NCBI GenBank assembly: GCA_934277615.1
Contig: CAKQUV010000004.1
Coordinates: 42,659 to 106,658 of the forward strand
DNA length: 64,000 bases
Source: an uncultured Clostridia bacterium
Lineage (GTDB): Bacteria; Bacillota; Clostridia; Christensenellales; CAG-917
Direction: 5' to 3'
Numbering within the stretch: position 1 is the first letter of the stretch; each line of letters begins with the position of its first letter. A model generated the notes under the pieces. That model was not told where the DNA came from. It was given only the letters and a program-made list of their open reading frames with translations, and made no database searches. Shown in pieces: positions 35,801 through 43,351 of the stretch. A program made the position numbers and the translations under genes.

Positions 35801-38800
35801 GATAAGGTCTGCAAGGAATGCGTCTTTAGCGTCGAGAGTGTAGCTCGGCACGATTCCGTCGGACGACGGTGTAACGCTGCTCTTCACCACTTTGGATTGA
35901 CCGCCTACGCCTATTTTGACTTGTCTTTGCGTGATTGAGAACACCTCGAGCGTTTGGAGAGTGATTTTGTAATTGCTGTTTACGTCAAACAAACTTGCGT
36001 CGCTGTTGAACGTGTACGACGCCCACACTTCCTCGCCCTTTGTACGAGTGATACGATCACCGGCCTCGTAGAGGTAGAAACCGTCTTTGCTGCCTGCAGA
36101 TGTATACGTTGTTTTGTCAAAGATTTCGTCAAGGATATCTTGCGCCGTCTTTGCGCCGTTAAAGGCGAGGTCGTCCGCTTTCACGCCAAAGTAGAATTTT
36201 GGATCGGGATCGCCGTAGAACTTGGTCGCCGCTTGCGCAAAAATGCTGATATTGCGTTGCGTTACGCGGTGTTGAGCCGTCATAAACGTGATATCGTAGT
36301 TTCCAACGCCCTCGTTGACAAGTTTGTTGTTTTTAAGCACGACGTTGTAAAATCCCACCGAATAGAAGCCCGTCGGGCTGTAATCGGCAACGTCGAGAGC
36401 GAGCGCGAGCATATCTTGCGTGATACCCTCTTTCGCCATATCTTCGAGCGCGATACCCGAAACGGTGTATTTCAACACGTTTGTAAGGTCTTCGCCGTAT
36501 TTCGCGCTTGTTTCCACTGCGCTGATGACGATTCTACCCTTGGTAATAGCAACTCTGACTCTTTTGAAGGTCTGATTGCCCTCGCCGTCCATCGTGAAGT
36601 CCGCCGTAACGTAATTTTCGTTGTTCTTATCAATGTAAATCTCGACAAAATAATCGCCGGGGTTTACGGGAGTCGCTGTGAGGAGTACGCCGTTCTTATC
36701 GAAGTAACGATACCCAAAGCTCGCCGCCGAAGCGGAATCCGTAAACGTCATTTCCACCGTGATAGGACGAGAATTGTATGCGACGGAATAGTTGGTAACG
36801 GTGTAATCAACAACTTTTCTGTACGCAAACTCGACGTCGAGCGTCTTTGCGTTGTCGAGCATGCCGAGGTTGTCCTTGTCGTCGATTGCAAGCTTAACGC
36901 TGTCGTTTTGCGCGTAATTTATATAGTCCTCGTTATCCGCGTCCGAAATTGTCCAATCGCGCGAGGGCATATAGTTGTAAAGCACTTTATTTGCGTTGCC
37001 GTTGACCGTCAAAGTGAGCGCAAACGGCACGAAATCTTCACCCAGAACGGTATTTAGCGTTGCCACTTCGCCTCTCGTGAATTTGGTCAAAGCATTGCCT
37101 TCCGCATCGACGGAATTTATGCTTGCCTCGCTGTCCGCCACAGAGTTCTTACCCACTTTTGCATTGAGCGTATAAGTGGTGTTGTCGGCAAGTATATAGT
37201 ATGTTTTGAGGTTGGACACGTTGCCTGCTTGGTCAACCGCCCACACGTAGATAACGCGCATGCCCACTTTGACGTTGACGATGTTCATGGCGCCGTTTTC
37301 TATTGCGGTATCGCCTTCCGAAGAGATATCGCTGCCGCCGATGTATTGCAATCTGTCAAAATAGCCTGCGGTATTATCCGTTATCGAGCCATACACGCCC
37401 TCTATGCCTTTCTCGCCGAGCGCAGCGAGTTCCGCACTATTTTGCACCACCTTGATGCCGTAATACACTTTTACGTCTTTGCCGTATTCGCTTGAGAGGA
37501 ACACGTCCGTAAACGCAATGCTCGCCACGTATTTGTCGTATGCGCCGGTGTACCATTGTCTGTCGGAATATGAGGGCAACGCCGAATAATCTTCAAATTT
37601 CTTGCTGAACTGATTATCGTCGCCTGACACAAATTCGGGATCGACAGGCGCAATCGTATCGATAAGCACCTTAACGCCGCCTACCCACGACGCGTCGATA
37701 TAGCTGTTGCCTTGATGCGAATCCATATCGTCAATCGTGGCAAAACTGCCCGTATAAAGCGTAAACGCCGTAATCCACTCTATGCTTTCCGCATTGATGA
37801 CAAAACGCAACGTTCCGCTGTTCTTGCTTGCGTCATAGATATATTTTGCGGCAACGTTATATTTTCCGCTCGCGTCCGTAACGGAGATTGCGACCTCGTC
37901 GTTTTCAACCGCCACCGTGCCTCCGCCGTCGTGCGAATAATAATAGGATGCAAGACTGCTTGTGTTCACGCCGTTCACGATAGCGTTTTCAAACTTGAAC
38001 ACGTGATATCCCATCAAATCCTCAAACACAAGCGTATTGCCCGAGAATCCGAGCGCGCCGAGCATAATATCGAGAGTCGTAGCGCCCTTTGCCCACGTTC
38101 CGTTATCCGCCGCCTTGATTGTGTGCTTTGAATTGTCCGCTTTGAGAATATAGGACAAATCCACGCTGTAATTCGGCGTATCGAAATCCACTTTTGAATA
38201 ATATGACGACGTTGTGGCGCTCAGGTTGCCTGCAAGGTCAATCGTGTAGAAGGTAAAGATATAATATCCGTGCCCCTTTGCCGCGCTTTCGCTCGTAACC
38301 TTACCGTCCGCGTCGAGCGTGCCGATTGTGTCATAGTTTGCCGAACCGTAACTTCTCGCCTTACCAGTTTCGAAGTCATAATCGAATGCAAAGCCGTCAT
38401 CTACGCCTATGGGTTTAAGCCCCGATGCAAGCAATTCCGCAAGGCTATTGAACACGTGCGCCGTGCCGAGGTTTTTGAACTCGTCCGCTCTTTTCACCGT
38501 GAAGAACCACAAACGAGGAGAATAGTTTGCCGCATCCGTTACTTCAGGGTTTTCAAACTCGGAACCGACCTCGAGGAGGTTGGAATAAAGCCAAGAACCC
38601 GGCGCGTTTGCCTTGATATAATCGTTGTCGGAAATCGGCGTGCCGTTGTCGTTGAGGCTCGTGTCGATACCCGTAACTTCGAGACGCGTCGTCGTGCTAA
38701 AACCGCTATAATCGGTCACTTCCGTTTGTACAGTGCCGTTTGTGGTGAAATAAATGGACACAACCACTCTCGAGCGATTTGTACGCGTGACGGTAGCATA

Positions 38801-40117
38801 ACCGACACTTTGCACGTTGCCGTCCGTATCCGAAATCGTAACTTCTTTCGTTTGAGAGCCGTATGCGTTTCCGCTTGAATTATAAATATCAAAAACGGTA
38901 TCGCCGACTTTCACGGTTTTGATGCCGCTTGCATTTAGGAAATGAGTTGCGGAAGGATCATTCCAACTATAACTGCTTCCGCTTATCGAAAACACCTTGT
39001 CGCCCGCGCCTATTTTGGACAACGTGTCGGCATCAACAGTTCCGCCGCCCGCAACTTGCGATATCAAATCGTCAAAAGTGCTGTCCGTGCGGTTGAACAT
39101 ATCAACGTATTCCGTTTGAGCAAACTTGTAATAGTTTTTGCCGTTGATTTTGTCGATTGCGCTATTTGTGTAAGATGCCAAAGTACCCGTTCCGTCGGCA
39201 ACTTTATCCGTTTTGAGGAATTTTTTGATTGAATCAAAGTATATGGGGAAATTGGATGCCGTATTCGTATCCGTAACGTACGGAGCATAACCCGAACCGC
39301 TCACGCCTTTTATATAACTATTTTCAAGTCCCGGAAGAGAGTTTGCAACAATCGGTGCAGCGCCGTCTGACGTGCTACCATCGCTCAAAGAAATCTCAAC
39401 CTTAATCGAATTGAATGTAACGGTGTGTTTTATCGGATCTGTCAATAAGGTTTGGTTTTTAGCCGTTGAATAAGACTCATATACGAGATATGGTTTTTCT
39501 TTCGTCAATGTGACCGTCGTTGCATATGCGTCTCTTGGCTCGCTCGTGTCTGCTTTTGCAAGAGTGGCAACCGCAAGCGCACCGTTTTGTCTGTTGCTTC
39601 CACCCTCAAAGGAAACTGATGCATCGACAGTTACCTTAACGACATAACCTGCCTGAATTGCGGCATTTACCAAGTCACCCAAATCAAAGCACATTCTTGA
39701 TGTAACTTGGATATACGCCGTCGCAAGGCCGTCCGCTTGAACGACGTATTGATTGCCGGATGCCGAGATATTTACATCTACGCCGGTTATTTCAGGTTTA
39801 TAGACACTAACATTTCCGGTTTCGTCCGCTGCACTTATAGATATTCTTGCAAGAGACTGTGTTACGGTCCATACGCCGGCAGTCGGGAATTTGAATGCAT
39901 CCGCCTCAAACCCACTAACGAGCAACGGTACGCATCCGCCCTTATTCGCGTTAGTTTTTGCCGCATTGGCAACATTCGCAACCGTGTCGCTACCGTCAAT
40001 CACAACCACGTCGGACGTGAGCGCAACCGTAAACGCCGTGACAAAGACCAAAGCCAGCACAATCAGTCTGGTTGCCGTGAGAAGAAAACCTTTCAACTCT
40101 TTTTTGTTTCTCATCAT
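29843..40117 (-). CDS. Giant cell-surface protein with repeated MBG domains (3424 residues)
   Basis: The largest gene here. The start MMRNKKELKGF has GAGGTGG at 5 nt; the frame is open 44 codons further upstream, but that part crosses the promoter. An N-terminal hydrophobic segment acts as signal/anchor. Residues about 50-1200 hold varied beta-rich sections with phrases such as TAPVDPEFVSGDDNQ. From about residue 1250 to 3000, MBG-type (mostly bacterial Ig-like) repeats recur, recognised by KVYGEADSVYGIGFEI, FYGDPDPKFYFG and many KKIAIHTKD- or VYDNTT-like strands. The C terminus has one transmembrane helix (IGVTVGTILVVLIIVVACVV) and a basic tail, RKKHLQKLI; no LPXTG-type sortase motif. Likely an adhesin or surface stalk. 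Flanked by structured repeats on both sides. Confidence 0.9.
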   Translation of the reverse strand: MMRNKKELKGFLLTATRLIVLALVFVTAFTVALTSDVVVIDGSDTVANVANAAKTNANKGGCVPLLVSGFEADAFKFPTAGVWTVTQSLARISISAADETGNVSVYKPEITGVDVNISASGNQYVVQADGLATAYIQVTSRMCFDLGDLVNAAIQAGYVVKVTVDASVSFEGGSNRQNGALAVATLAKADTSEPRDAYATTVTLTKEKPYLVYESYSTAKNQTLLTDPIKHTVTFNSIKVEISLSDGSTSDGAAPIVANSLPGLENSYIKGVSGSGYAPYVTDTNTASNFPIYFDSIKKFLKTDKVADGTGTLASYTNSAIDKINGKNYYKFAQTEYVDMFNRTDSTFDDLISQVAGGGTVDADTLSKIGAGDKVFSISGSSYSWNDPSATHFLNASGIKTVKVGDTVFDIYNSSGNAYGSQTKEVTISDTDGNVQSVGYATVTRTNRSRVVVSIYFTTNGTVQTEVTDYSGFSTTTRLEVTGIDTSLNDNGTPISDNDYIKANAPGSWLYSNLLEVGSEFENPEVTDAANYSPRLWFFTVKRADEFKNLGTAHVFNSLAELLASGLKPIGVDDGFAFDYDFETGKARSYGSANYDTIGTLDADGKVTSESAAKGHGYYIFTFYTIDLAGNLSATTSSYYSKVDFDTPNYSVDLSYILKADNSKHTIKAADNGTWAKGATTLDIMLGALGFSGNTLVFEDLMGYHVFKFENAIVNGVNTSSLASYYYSHDGGGTVAVENDEVAISVTDASGKYNVAAKYIYDASKNSGTLRFVINAESIEWITAFTLYTGSFATIDDMDSHQGNSYIDASWVGGVKVLIDTIAPVDPEFVSGDDNQFSKKFEDYSALPSYSDRQWYTGAYDKYVASIAFTDVFLSSEYGKDVKVYYGIKVVQNSAELAALGEKGIEGVYGSITDNTAGYFDRLQYIGGSDISSEGDTAIENGAMNIVNVKVGMRVIYVWAVDQAGNVSNLKTYYILADNTTYTLNAKVGKNSVADSEASINSVDAEGNALTKFTRGEVATLNTVLGEDFVPFALTLTVNGNANKVLYNYMPSRDWTISDADNEDYINYAQNDSVKLAIDDKDNLGMLDNAKTLDVEFAYRKVVDYTVTNYSVAYNSRPITVEMTFTDSASAASFGYRYFDKNGVLLTATPVNPGDYFVEIYIDKNNENYVTADFTMDGEGNQTFKRVRVAITKGRIVISAVETSAKYGEDLTNVLKYTVSGIALEDMAKEGITQDMLALALDVADYSPTGFYSVGFYNVVLKNNKLVNEGVGNYDITFMTAQHRVTQRNISIFAQAATKFYGDPDPKFYFGVKADDLAFNGAKTAQDILDEIFDKTTYTSAGSKDGFYLYEAGDRITRTKGEEVWASYTFNSDASLFDVNSNYKITLQTLEVFSITQRQVKIGVGGQSKVVKSSVTPSSDGIVPSYTLDAKDAFLADLIAELLEGKLSLAENGTVLGESDYDTNKYQGATGFKILLANIDNKNIAISLKSQENYVIYIAKAGTVIIKANKEFTYVYGEIVHKTNTYNTDDFTYECDDESVVFDRVDWTMLLSHAEEYIKVGRYVATFSNVKLFKDKVELTDVNVEVEPVIVNITPAQIQIRPTASTFTKVYGEADSVYGIGFEIVKVNGEAIAKDGEYAGLSYNELLASVSGSFARARYNKDGNFTAYGTRYDNVLTDDNYYYGYVVNKAFAINDENFVVNAAVDGEYSNARFEIAPKKIAIHTKDIVGVSKYYNGNDAVDYDAAGVTMYDLTSQLVLATDKVKLVANDMKYTVIGDGKNDVASHIVLGGFVLTGEQSANYTLAYIVNDGHTEGVKVKGDKDGDNFVIVGTTVEIAYIDNSNSEGAKDDYIYILFKRIGVEKNDVTIVKEYDNTNVLYADNVIIAKSADHKAASTAMLIGAKKTLVAEESGVFSGVKAGEGYLISRVKLVFTFESGNLSESSVYDYKDNDVDIRVVGNTIELTVRNVKATIAKKKLNASSFASVAPVSRDYNSTASVDVNYTYADGALVTGDSVESVGLKLVGEANGKDFGQHQVVISAENTKVSNANYEVDVNDINNNFAGLTVEIEKARLMPNVLFESKVYDNTTNVNVTNKGGSDFTTLYYADNLRAELAQIHMSGKVEYKLSAMGAPDANVAVDADGNEIGHNVMVSGLAISADDTSILKNYRIYGSVYNSGSGYMAFEDAQVGTVADYEILQAVKVSKKTIKLITNDFQIAPKVYDGSVKATITIQVPVNGGSENRVGVLEEHKDLLEIVATGTFSSAKVGKNIKVTVSAPQLKSKNGIDNTIVNNYYLDKSAGAGASNVTGTIIERPVAVEVDLGERIYNGYSEIVKNKLRYTMDGIIESEARNYNVATVGGAYFIDKNVVLDANREVDFKEGNVYNPMFTNMGGFDINYVITYKTNVREEGRDADILAYEDNDGVHYYPQSVPSTAIAYYYSLRTVSKYVDDADYEDAKDYIVGRYKVNGAEVYLVSDDYAGGKDLGETMTYITGKGKINQRDVYITANSIEKLGTEVAEKMFRKQYDGTTKFYGTVEGKNAATDAYRLTSTGIANVIKGDDVHIANVSAEYNSANTNAMYVVFTASGLDGKDKDNYTIENKNSGASSDSFTAKLTASIQKRTVTASLQDGEMVYGTSLGNVGGDVEYYINDTIDEAHKLVWVDKAKSFFILTSMFMESVGMADNAENAKYLAQIDAYTYNLVDGEYVKAADGERGEYFRLGGETGNAITNLPKPTARFSTGKPTAGDSATAYYLTGGSANNFAFKTKGTDGDNSKLVVTKRTLYVTTAGINHVKTYAGTDPAIDLLFDGVASNDTLSIFVDSKGVDYRPVVVLAVYNSETGEYTPAGKYAKTSDTLGKNEYYVYYLTLPSGLESYNDFAPISNYNVVIGDASTLKAIAVTDESGNVVKDTNGKDVYEFAYSFASGAISKKASTITIKLPEMDGISVDTTNNTFTYTYDKASGKGVNRVYDVLKGAKVDDEVRYIKDGEEKEASDAGTHTGFVYVKRFVKVDNGDTNGYFIEWRSSEEVTIVIEKASAQLKAAAAYVYYNGKAQSYPVNCISVHEGIKGGLSDKNFYEMSYKIYKNGQYEDVLNPADIKNAGTYIVTFRLTDEFEKKNSNYKKEEVVSKFVINQVVVNVTIDKTGYSATTEVQQDKSSVTKLRAAYDANGDYSIGYSVAMGDGYKNNSAIEITKAMTKLAFAKGSDGNERQITGAGKYSFTVSITDENIAGNYALVGNAGVLELTANSFDSDGGSVKIDGDGIVANKLAVRDITDSIVANDINYVAVIKQFMPALSAAANLKDEARVAAVVKMELYCDNQLVVLDGETTSVSVAIPSTVRKDMKGIALYTVTKDGTLKKLTDYNVNNGRIEYSTDYVSALVFVDVNPPSLEPWEIGVTVGTILVVLIIVVACVVGVIVRKKHLQKLI

Positions 40118-40145
40118 AATTTCCACCTCGGGTTTTGGTGTTGTG

Positions 40146-40173
40146 CGTATATACGCGAGCGCGCATATGCGCA
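40146..40173. repeat. Two tandem 12-bp perfect palindromes in the 5' leader of the giant gene
   Basis: GCGTATATACGC and GCGCATATGCGC lie six bases apart between the promoter and the ribosome binding site, giving small hairpins in the leader RNA or a DNA operator. Confidence 0.6.
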
Positions 40174-40190
40174 GATTTTTATACATTACA

Positions 40191-40219
40191 ATATTACACG
40201 ACATAAACAAAAATGTCAA
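40191..40219 (-). promoter_or_regulatory. Promoter of the giant surface-protein gene
   Basis: TTGACA (40214-40219), 17-bp spacer, TAATAT (40191-40196) on the minus strand; leader of about 70 nt. Confidence 0.75.
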
Positions 40220-40228
40220 TATATATTT

Positions 40229-40518
40229 CTCAAACGGCATTGCGGTCACGACAACAAACGATATTTGTTGCCATAAACCGCATTTGTTCTCGCAACTACT
40301 ACCGCACAGCCAATCTTTGCTATCAGTTCAAGCAAAGATAAATAATCTTTTTGCGATTTCGCAAGATTGTCTGTTTGGTATGGATTGGAAAAAATCTTGC
40401 CACAATTTCGCTATATCGCTTGCTTGGTGGGTGCGGCTGACGCCTAGATTGCCACGCTTTGCTCGCAATGACATAAGGAGAAATAAAAGTCGGGTGTGGG
40501 TGTCCCACCCATCTCGTC
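40229..40518. repeat. Long inverted repeat, left arm
   Basis: Starts with CAAACGGCATTGCGG, contains ACCGCATTTGTTCTCGCAAC and ACTACTACCGCACA, then CGCTATATCGCTTGCTTGGT and GACGCCTAGATTGCCACGCT, and ends in GGGTGTGGGTGTCCCACCC. The same words occur in the same order on the opposite strand at 41488-41716. This arm carries about 40-60 extra bases in the middle. No gene is seen between 40220 and 40695. Confidence 0.75.
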
Positions 40519-40695
40519 ATTCCGCCAATATCGAGCGAGAAAACTTGCTTGCAAGGGTTTCCGAACGATGATATTTTTGAAGTGATTGCATTTGCAGCTG
40601 CAAATGAAAGCCGCAGGCTTGCGCTATTAGCGCACAATCACTGTGGGAGCAATGCGCGACCGTGGGAATCAAGCGTAGCGATATACGGAAGCAGT

Positions 40696-40720
40696 AAAAA
40701 AACGCGCCGTGGCGCGTTTT
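40696..40720 (-). terminator. Terminator of the DUF4364 gene
   Basis: AACGCGCC/GGCGCGTT stem with T7 following on the minus strand. Confidence 0.85.
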
Positions 40721-40730
40721 GGTTTGTCGA

Positions 40731-41278
40731 TTATTCAAGCAAATTGTCGTAAATGATAGAATACGTTGTCGAGGCTTTGTCAACCCAACTCTTGTAGAGA
40801 TATTTGGCAAGTTGGCGATTGGCGACGACAAGTTTGAGTTCCATAAGAGTGGTGATGTCGTTGTTGATACGCATAATCACCGTGTAAGTGCCGTCCGCAT
40901 TTTTGGAATAATCGCAAAAATAGGATTGGCGTTTTTTGAAACGCATACGATTTTCACGAGCGTATTGCACGATTTCATCACGGATTGACGAGGGAATACG
41001 GGTGAAGAACAGCGATAGGCAACTTATGCCGTCTTGGGTGATGTTGAGCATTTCGCTCTTGGGCAGACGGTAGATAAGGTTTGCGTCAAGAAGTTCGGCA
41101 AGATACTGCTTGCACTCCATATACGAAAGCCAGTCGTTGTCCGACGAGCAGATGTCCAAAAGAGTGGATTCGGCAAGGGGAATCGCCATTTTGTCGAATA
41201 CGAAAAGAATAACAAGTTTTTGCACCTTGCTATCAAGCTGTTGATTGGAGCCGAAACTGTCCTGAACGTATTCCATAT
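40731..41278 (-). CDS. DUF4364 family protein
   Basis: A 182-residue protein of a family conserved in Clostridia, with a winged-helix-like N-terminal half (VQKLVILFVFDKMAIPLAESTLLD..., given here by its ends, through YMECKQYLAELLDANLIY) followed by a mixed alpha/beta C-terminal part. Its role is not established; the fold suggests a transcription-regulator relative. The ATG at 41278 has GAGGGG and its own promoter at 41332-41360. An open frame of 81 more codons upstream reads through promoter and repeat and is rejected. The gene stands alone between the two long inverted arms. Confidence 0.85.
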
Positions 41279-41331
41279 CCCCTCTTGCGACAAAAATGCC
41301 GTCAGTAAAAGCAATGCGTTTGCGTTTTTCA

Positions 41332-41360
41332 ATAGTACAACGAAAGATTTCGGTTTTCAA
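41332..41360 (-). promoter_or_regulatory. Promoter of the DUF4364 gene
   Basis: TTGAAA (41355-41360), 17-bp spacer, TACTAT (41332-41337) on the minus strand. A TTTGTCGAAA word, identical to the Spo0A box core, lies about 25 bp upstream at 41387. Confidence 0.65.
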
Positions 41361-41487
41361 GCGGAAAAATAAAATTTTTGTCGAAATACAATTTATGGTA
41401 TATATTCCGCAAGGCAAACACAATTGCGAGCACTTGCGTATTTCCTTACGCAGTGATACTCGTGTATTGTGCAAGTTATGGCGTATT

Positions 41488-41716
41488 CCATTCGAGTGTG
41501 GGTGTCCCACCCTAATTGTCATTGCGAGCGTAAGCGTGGCAATCTAGGCGTCAGCCGCACCACCAAGCAAGCGATATAGCGAAACTGTGATAGGAGTTTT
41601 TATCCTTGCTATACTGATAGCGTGTATCGGTTGTGCGGTAGTAGTTGTGAGAACAAATGCGGTTTATGACAACAAATATTTTTGTTGTCATCACCGCGAT
41701 GCCGTTTGAGCAACGT
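41488..41716. repeat. Long inverted repeat, right arm
   Basis: Inverted counterpart of 40229-40518: GGGTGTCCCACCC, GCGTGGCAATCTAGGCGTCA, CAAGCAAGCGATATAGCGAA, GCGGTAGTAGTTGTGAGAAC and ATGCCGTTTGAG. Both arms point their GGGTGTCCCACCC end inward. Confidence 0.75.
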
Positions 41717-41755
41717 GACACGTTTTTAGCATTCGGCGCAAAGATATGAAAACGC

Positions 41756-41784
41756 TTGACATTGTCCAAGCGTAGCATTACAAT
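41756..41784 (+). promoter_or_regulatory. Promoter of the FMN riboswitch-ribU transcript
   Basis: TTGACA (41756-41761), 17-bp spacer, TACAAT (41779-41784), about 20 bp before the riboswitch. Confidence 0.8.
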
Positions 41785-41803
41785 GCAAGCGTTGAATATC
41801 TAT

Positions 41804-41933
41804 TCTTTGGGTGGGTATATCCCAACCGGTGGTAATGCCGTCTTGAACGGACAAGTCCAACAGCCCCAACAGCCGATGCGGTGAGATTCCGCAACCGCCT
41901 GTAAAGTCAGACTGGGAAGGAGTAGTTTTGAGG
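41804..41933 (+). ncRNA. FMN riboswitch (RFN element)
   Basis: The conserved RFN blocks are readable in order: TCTTTGGGTGGGTATATCCC, AACCGGTGGTAATG, CCGATGCGGTGAGATTCCGC, AACCGCCTGTAAAGTC and ACTGGGAAGGAG. It binds flavin mononucleotide and would shut off the downstream riboflavin transporter when FMN is plentiful. Confidence 0.92.
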
Positions 41934-41954
41934 CGCATAGCGCCAACTCGTCCT

Positions 41955-41980
41955 TCTCCGCCAAAAACGGAGATTTTTTT
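41955..41980 (+). terminator. Riboswitch expression platform: terminator that also hides the ribosome binding site
   Basis: TCTCCG-CCAAAAA-CGGAGA followed by T7, ending right at the ATG (41981). The right arm CGGAGA is the Shine-Dalgarno of the gene, so the same hairpin can both terminate and block translation. Upstream, GAAGGA...TCCTTC (enclosing GGCGC/GCGCC) forms a competing hairpin. Confidence 0.75.
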
Positions 41981-42682
41981 ATGAAAAAACAAAGTGCTTT
42001 CACCATCAAATTCATCGCCTACACGGGTATGATGACAGCAATCGTTTACGTATGTACGCTTATCGGCATACCGTTCCCTGCGTTCAACTTCAATATCGGC
42101 GACAGCGCAATTCTTATCTGCGCCGCGCTCTTCAACCCCTTGAGCGCTATGATTGCAGGCGGCTTGGGTTCATTCCTCGCGGACCTCACCACCTACCCTG
42201 CCACCATGCTTTATACCCTCGTTATCAAAGCCGTCGAAGGTCTTGTTGCAGGGCTCATTTTCCAAGCGATTTACAAGTGGTATGACAAAGCGGAAACGCC
42301 CGACAAAAAGCGTTTCGCCCTCAAAGTCGTGTTTGCCGTGCTCACCTGCGTCGCCTGCTCGATGTTTATGGCAGCCGGATATTTTGTTTGCAAAGCCTTT
42401 ATGTACGGCACGATAGAATCTGCCCTTACGTCGCTTCCCAAGAACGTCCTCCAAGCAACCGTTTCCACCTTGCTTGCAAGCCTCGCGCTCTACGCCGCAC
42501 GCCTTGAAAAGATACGCCCCAAGACCTTCATTTCAATCGTCGACGCCGTCAAAAAATCGTCCTCTAACTCAACACCCGTTGAGCAATCGGATGTCACGGA
42601 AACCACGGTTTCACCAGACGACAAAGCAGACGAAAGTGCCGACGAAGTAACCCCCGACGACACAGACGAACCCCAAGATTAA
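41981..42682 (+). CDS. ribU: ECF transporter S component, riboflavin-specific (RibU-like)
   Basis: Membrane substrate-binding subunit that works with a shared EcfT/EcfA module (not in this window). The 233-residue protein has five to six hydrophobic helices; IGDSAILICAALFNP and GGLGSFLADL are typical of S components. Riboflavin specificity is inferred from the FMN riboswitch directly upstream. Odd feature: after the last helix, about 45 residues are acidic and Ser/Thr/Asp-rich (ending DDTDEPQD), a tail that S components normally lack. Confidence 0.9.
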   Translation: MKKQSAFTIKFIAYTGMMTAIVYVCTLIGIPFPAFNFNIGDSAILICAALFNPLSAMIAGGLGSFLADLTTYPATMLYTLVIKAVEGLVAGLIFQAIYKWYDKAETPDKKRFALKVVFAVLTCVACSMFMAAGYFVCKAFMYGTIESALTSLPKNVLQATVSTLLASLALYAARLEKIRPKTFISIVDAVKKSSSNSTPVEQSDVTETTVSPDDKADESADEVTPDDTDEPQD

Positions 42683-42710
42683 CCGCAATACAGATTTTAA
42701 CCAACATAAC

Positions 42711-42760
42711 AAAAACGGCACTTTATCTGCATAAATTGCGCAAATAAAGTGCCGTTTTTT
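42711..42760 (+). terminator. Terminator of ribU
   Basis: AAAACGGCACTTTAT pairs with ATAAAGTGCCGTTTT across a 15-nt loop, followed by T-rich sequence. Confidence 0.85.
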
Positions 42761-42779
42761 GTTTTTATTTAATAAAGTT

Positions 42780-43318
42780 CGTCGTAACTCCCTAAATGCA
42801 ATTACCTCCTCTTTCCGGACACGCCGGCATTTATAAAAATAACTATTTAATGCAACTTCCCCCTTCCTCAGGTGTTTGGACTTCGGCGTTTGCGCACCGC
42901 AATCCGCCTCGTTCGCTTTGGCTACGACACATTCACCGAATGTGTCGTTTAACGCGTCGCGCCCATATTCCGTTCCCCCTCTGCGCTCTGCTTGAGGGAA
43001 CCCACGGAACTGCTCCGCAGGGGGACACGCGACGCGATTGACTTCGTAGCAATCGCTATTCCGTCGCTTCGCTCCTTACGGCACGCGCATAATAGGGACA
43101 TTTTTCTTATTATGTCACTGCGCTTTGTGCGCCAGCTACGCAACAACACGGCGCAGTCGCTTGTACTATTCGTCAAGCTTGGCGCTCGATACGGTCGGCG
43201 CCCTGCGCCTCCAACTTCGAATAAGCATATTCCGTTAATAAGTACGCTCCGAATTAGCAGATTGCGTGTATAAGAACGCCTTGAACGAGTGCGCGTTCGG
43301 ATAAGGCTACGCCTTCGC
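42780..43318. other. Gene-free, hairpin-rich spacer
   Basis: About 540 bp with no supportable gene on either strand. It begins with a loose tandem duplication (AATGCAATTACCTCCTCTTT and AATGCAACTTCCCCCTTCCT), has a perfect hairpin ACGACACATTC-ACC-GAATGTGTCGT at 42924-42948, a CCCCCTCTG.../AGGGGGA pairing, and several GCG-rich short palindromes. It looks like decayed repetitive DNA rather than a functional RNA, but a structured RNA cannot be excluded. Confidence 0.5.
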
Positions 43319-43351
43319 AATTATTAATTATTAATTGTTAATTATTAATTT
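43319..43351. repeat. AT-palindrome repeat, copy R4
   Basis: ATTATTAATTATTAATTGTT-type palindrome; its right end contains the fumB stop (codons GAA AAT TAA). Preceded by AAGGCTACGCCTT, a small hairpin also seen beside copy R2. Confidence 0.7.

Noticed and set aside
42153..42454. Small frames overlapping ribU
   Set aside because: Alternative frames of a clear membrane protein gene with an FMN riboswitch.
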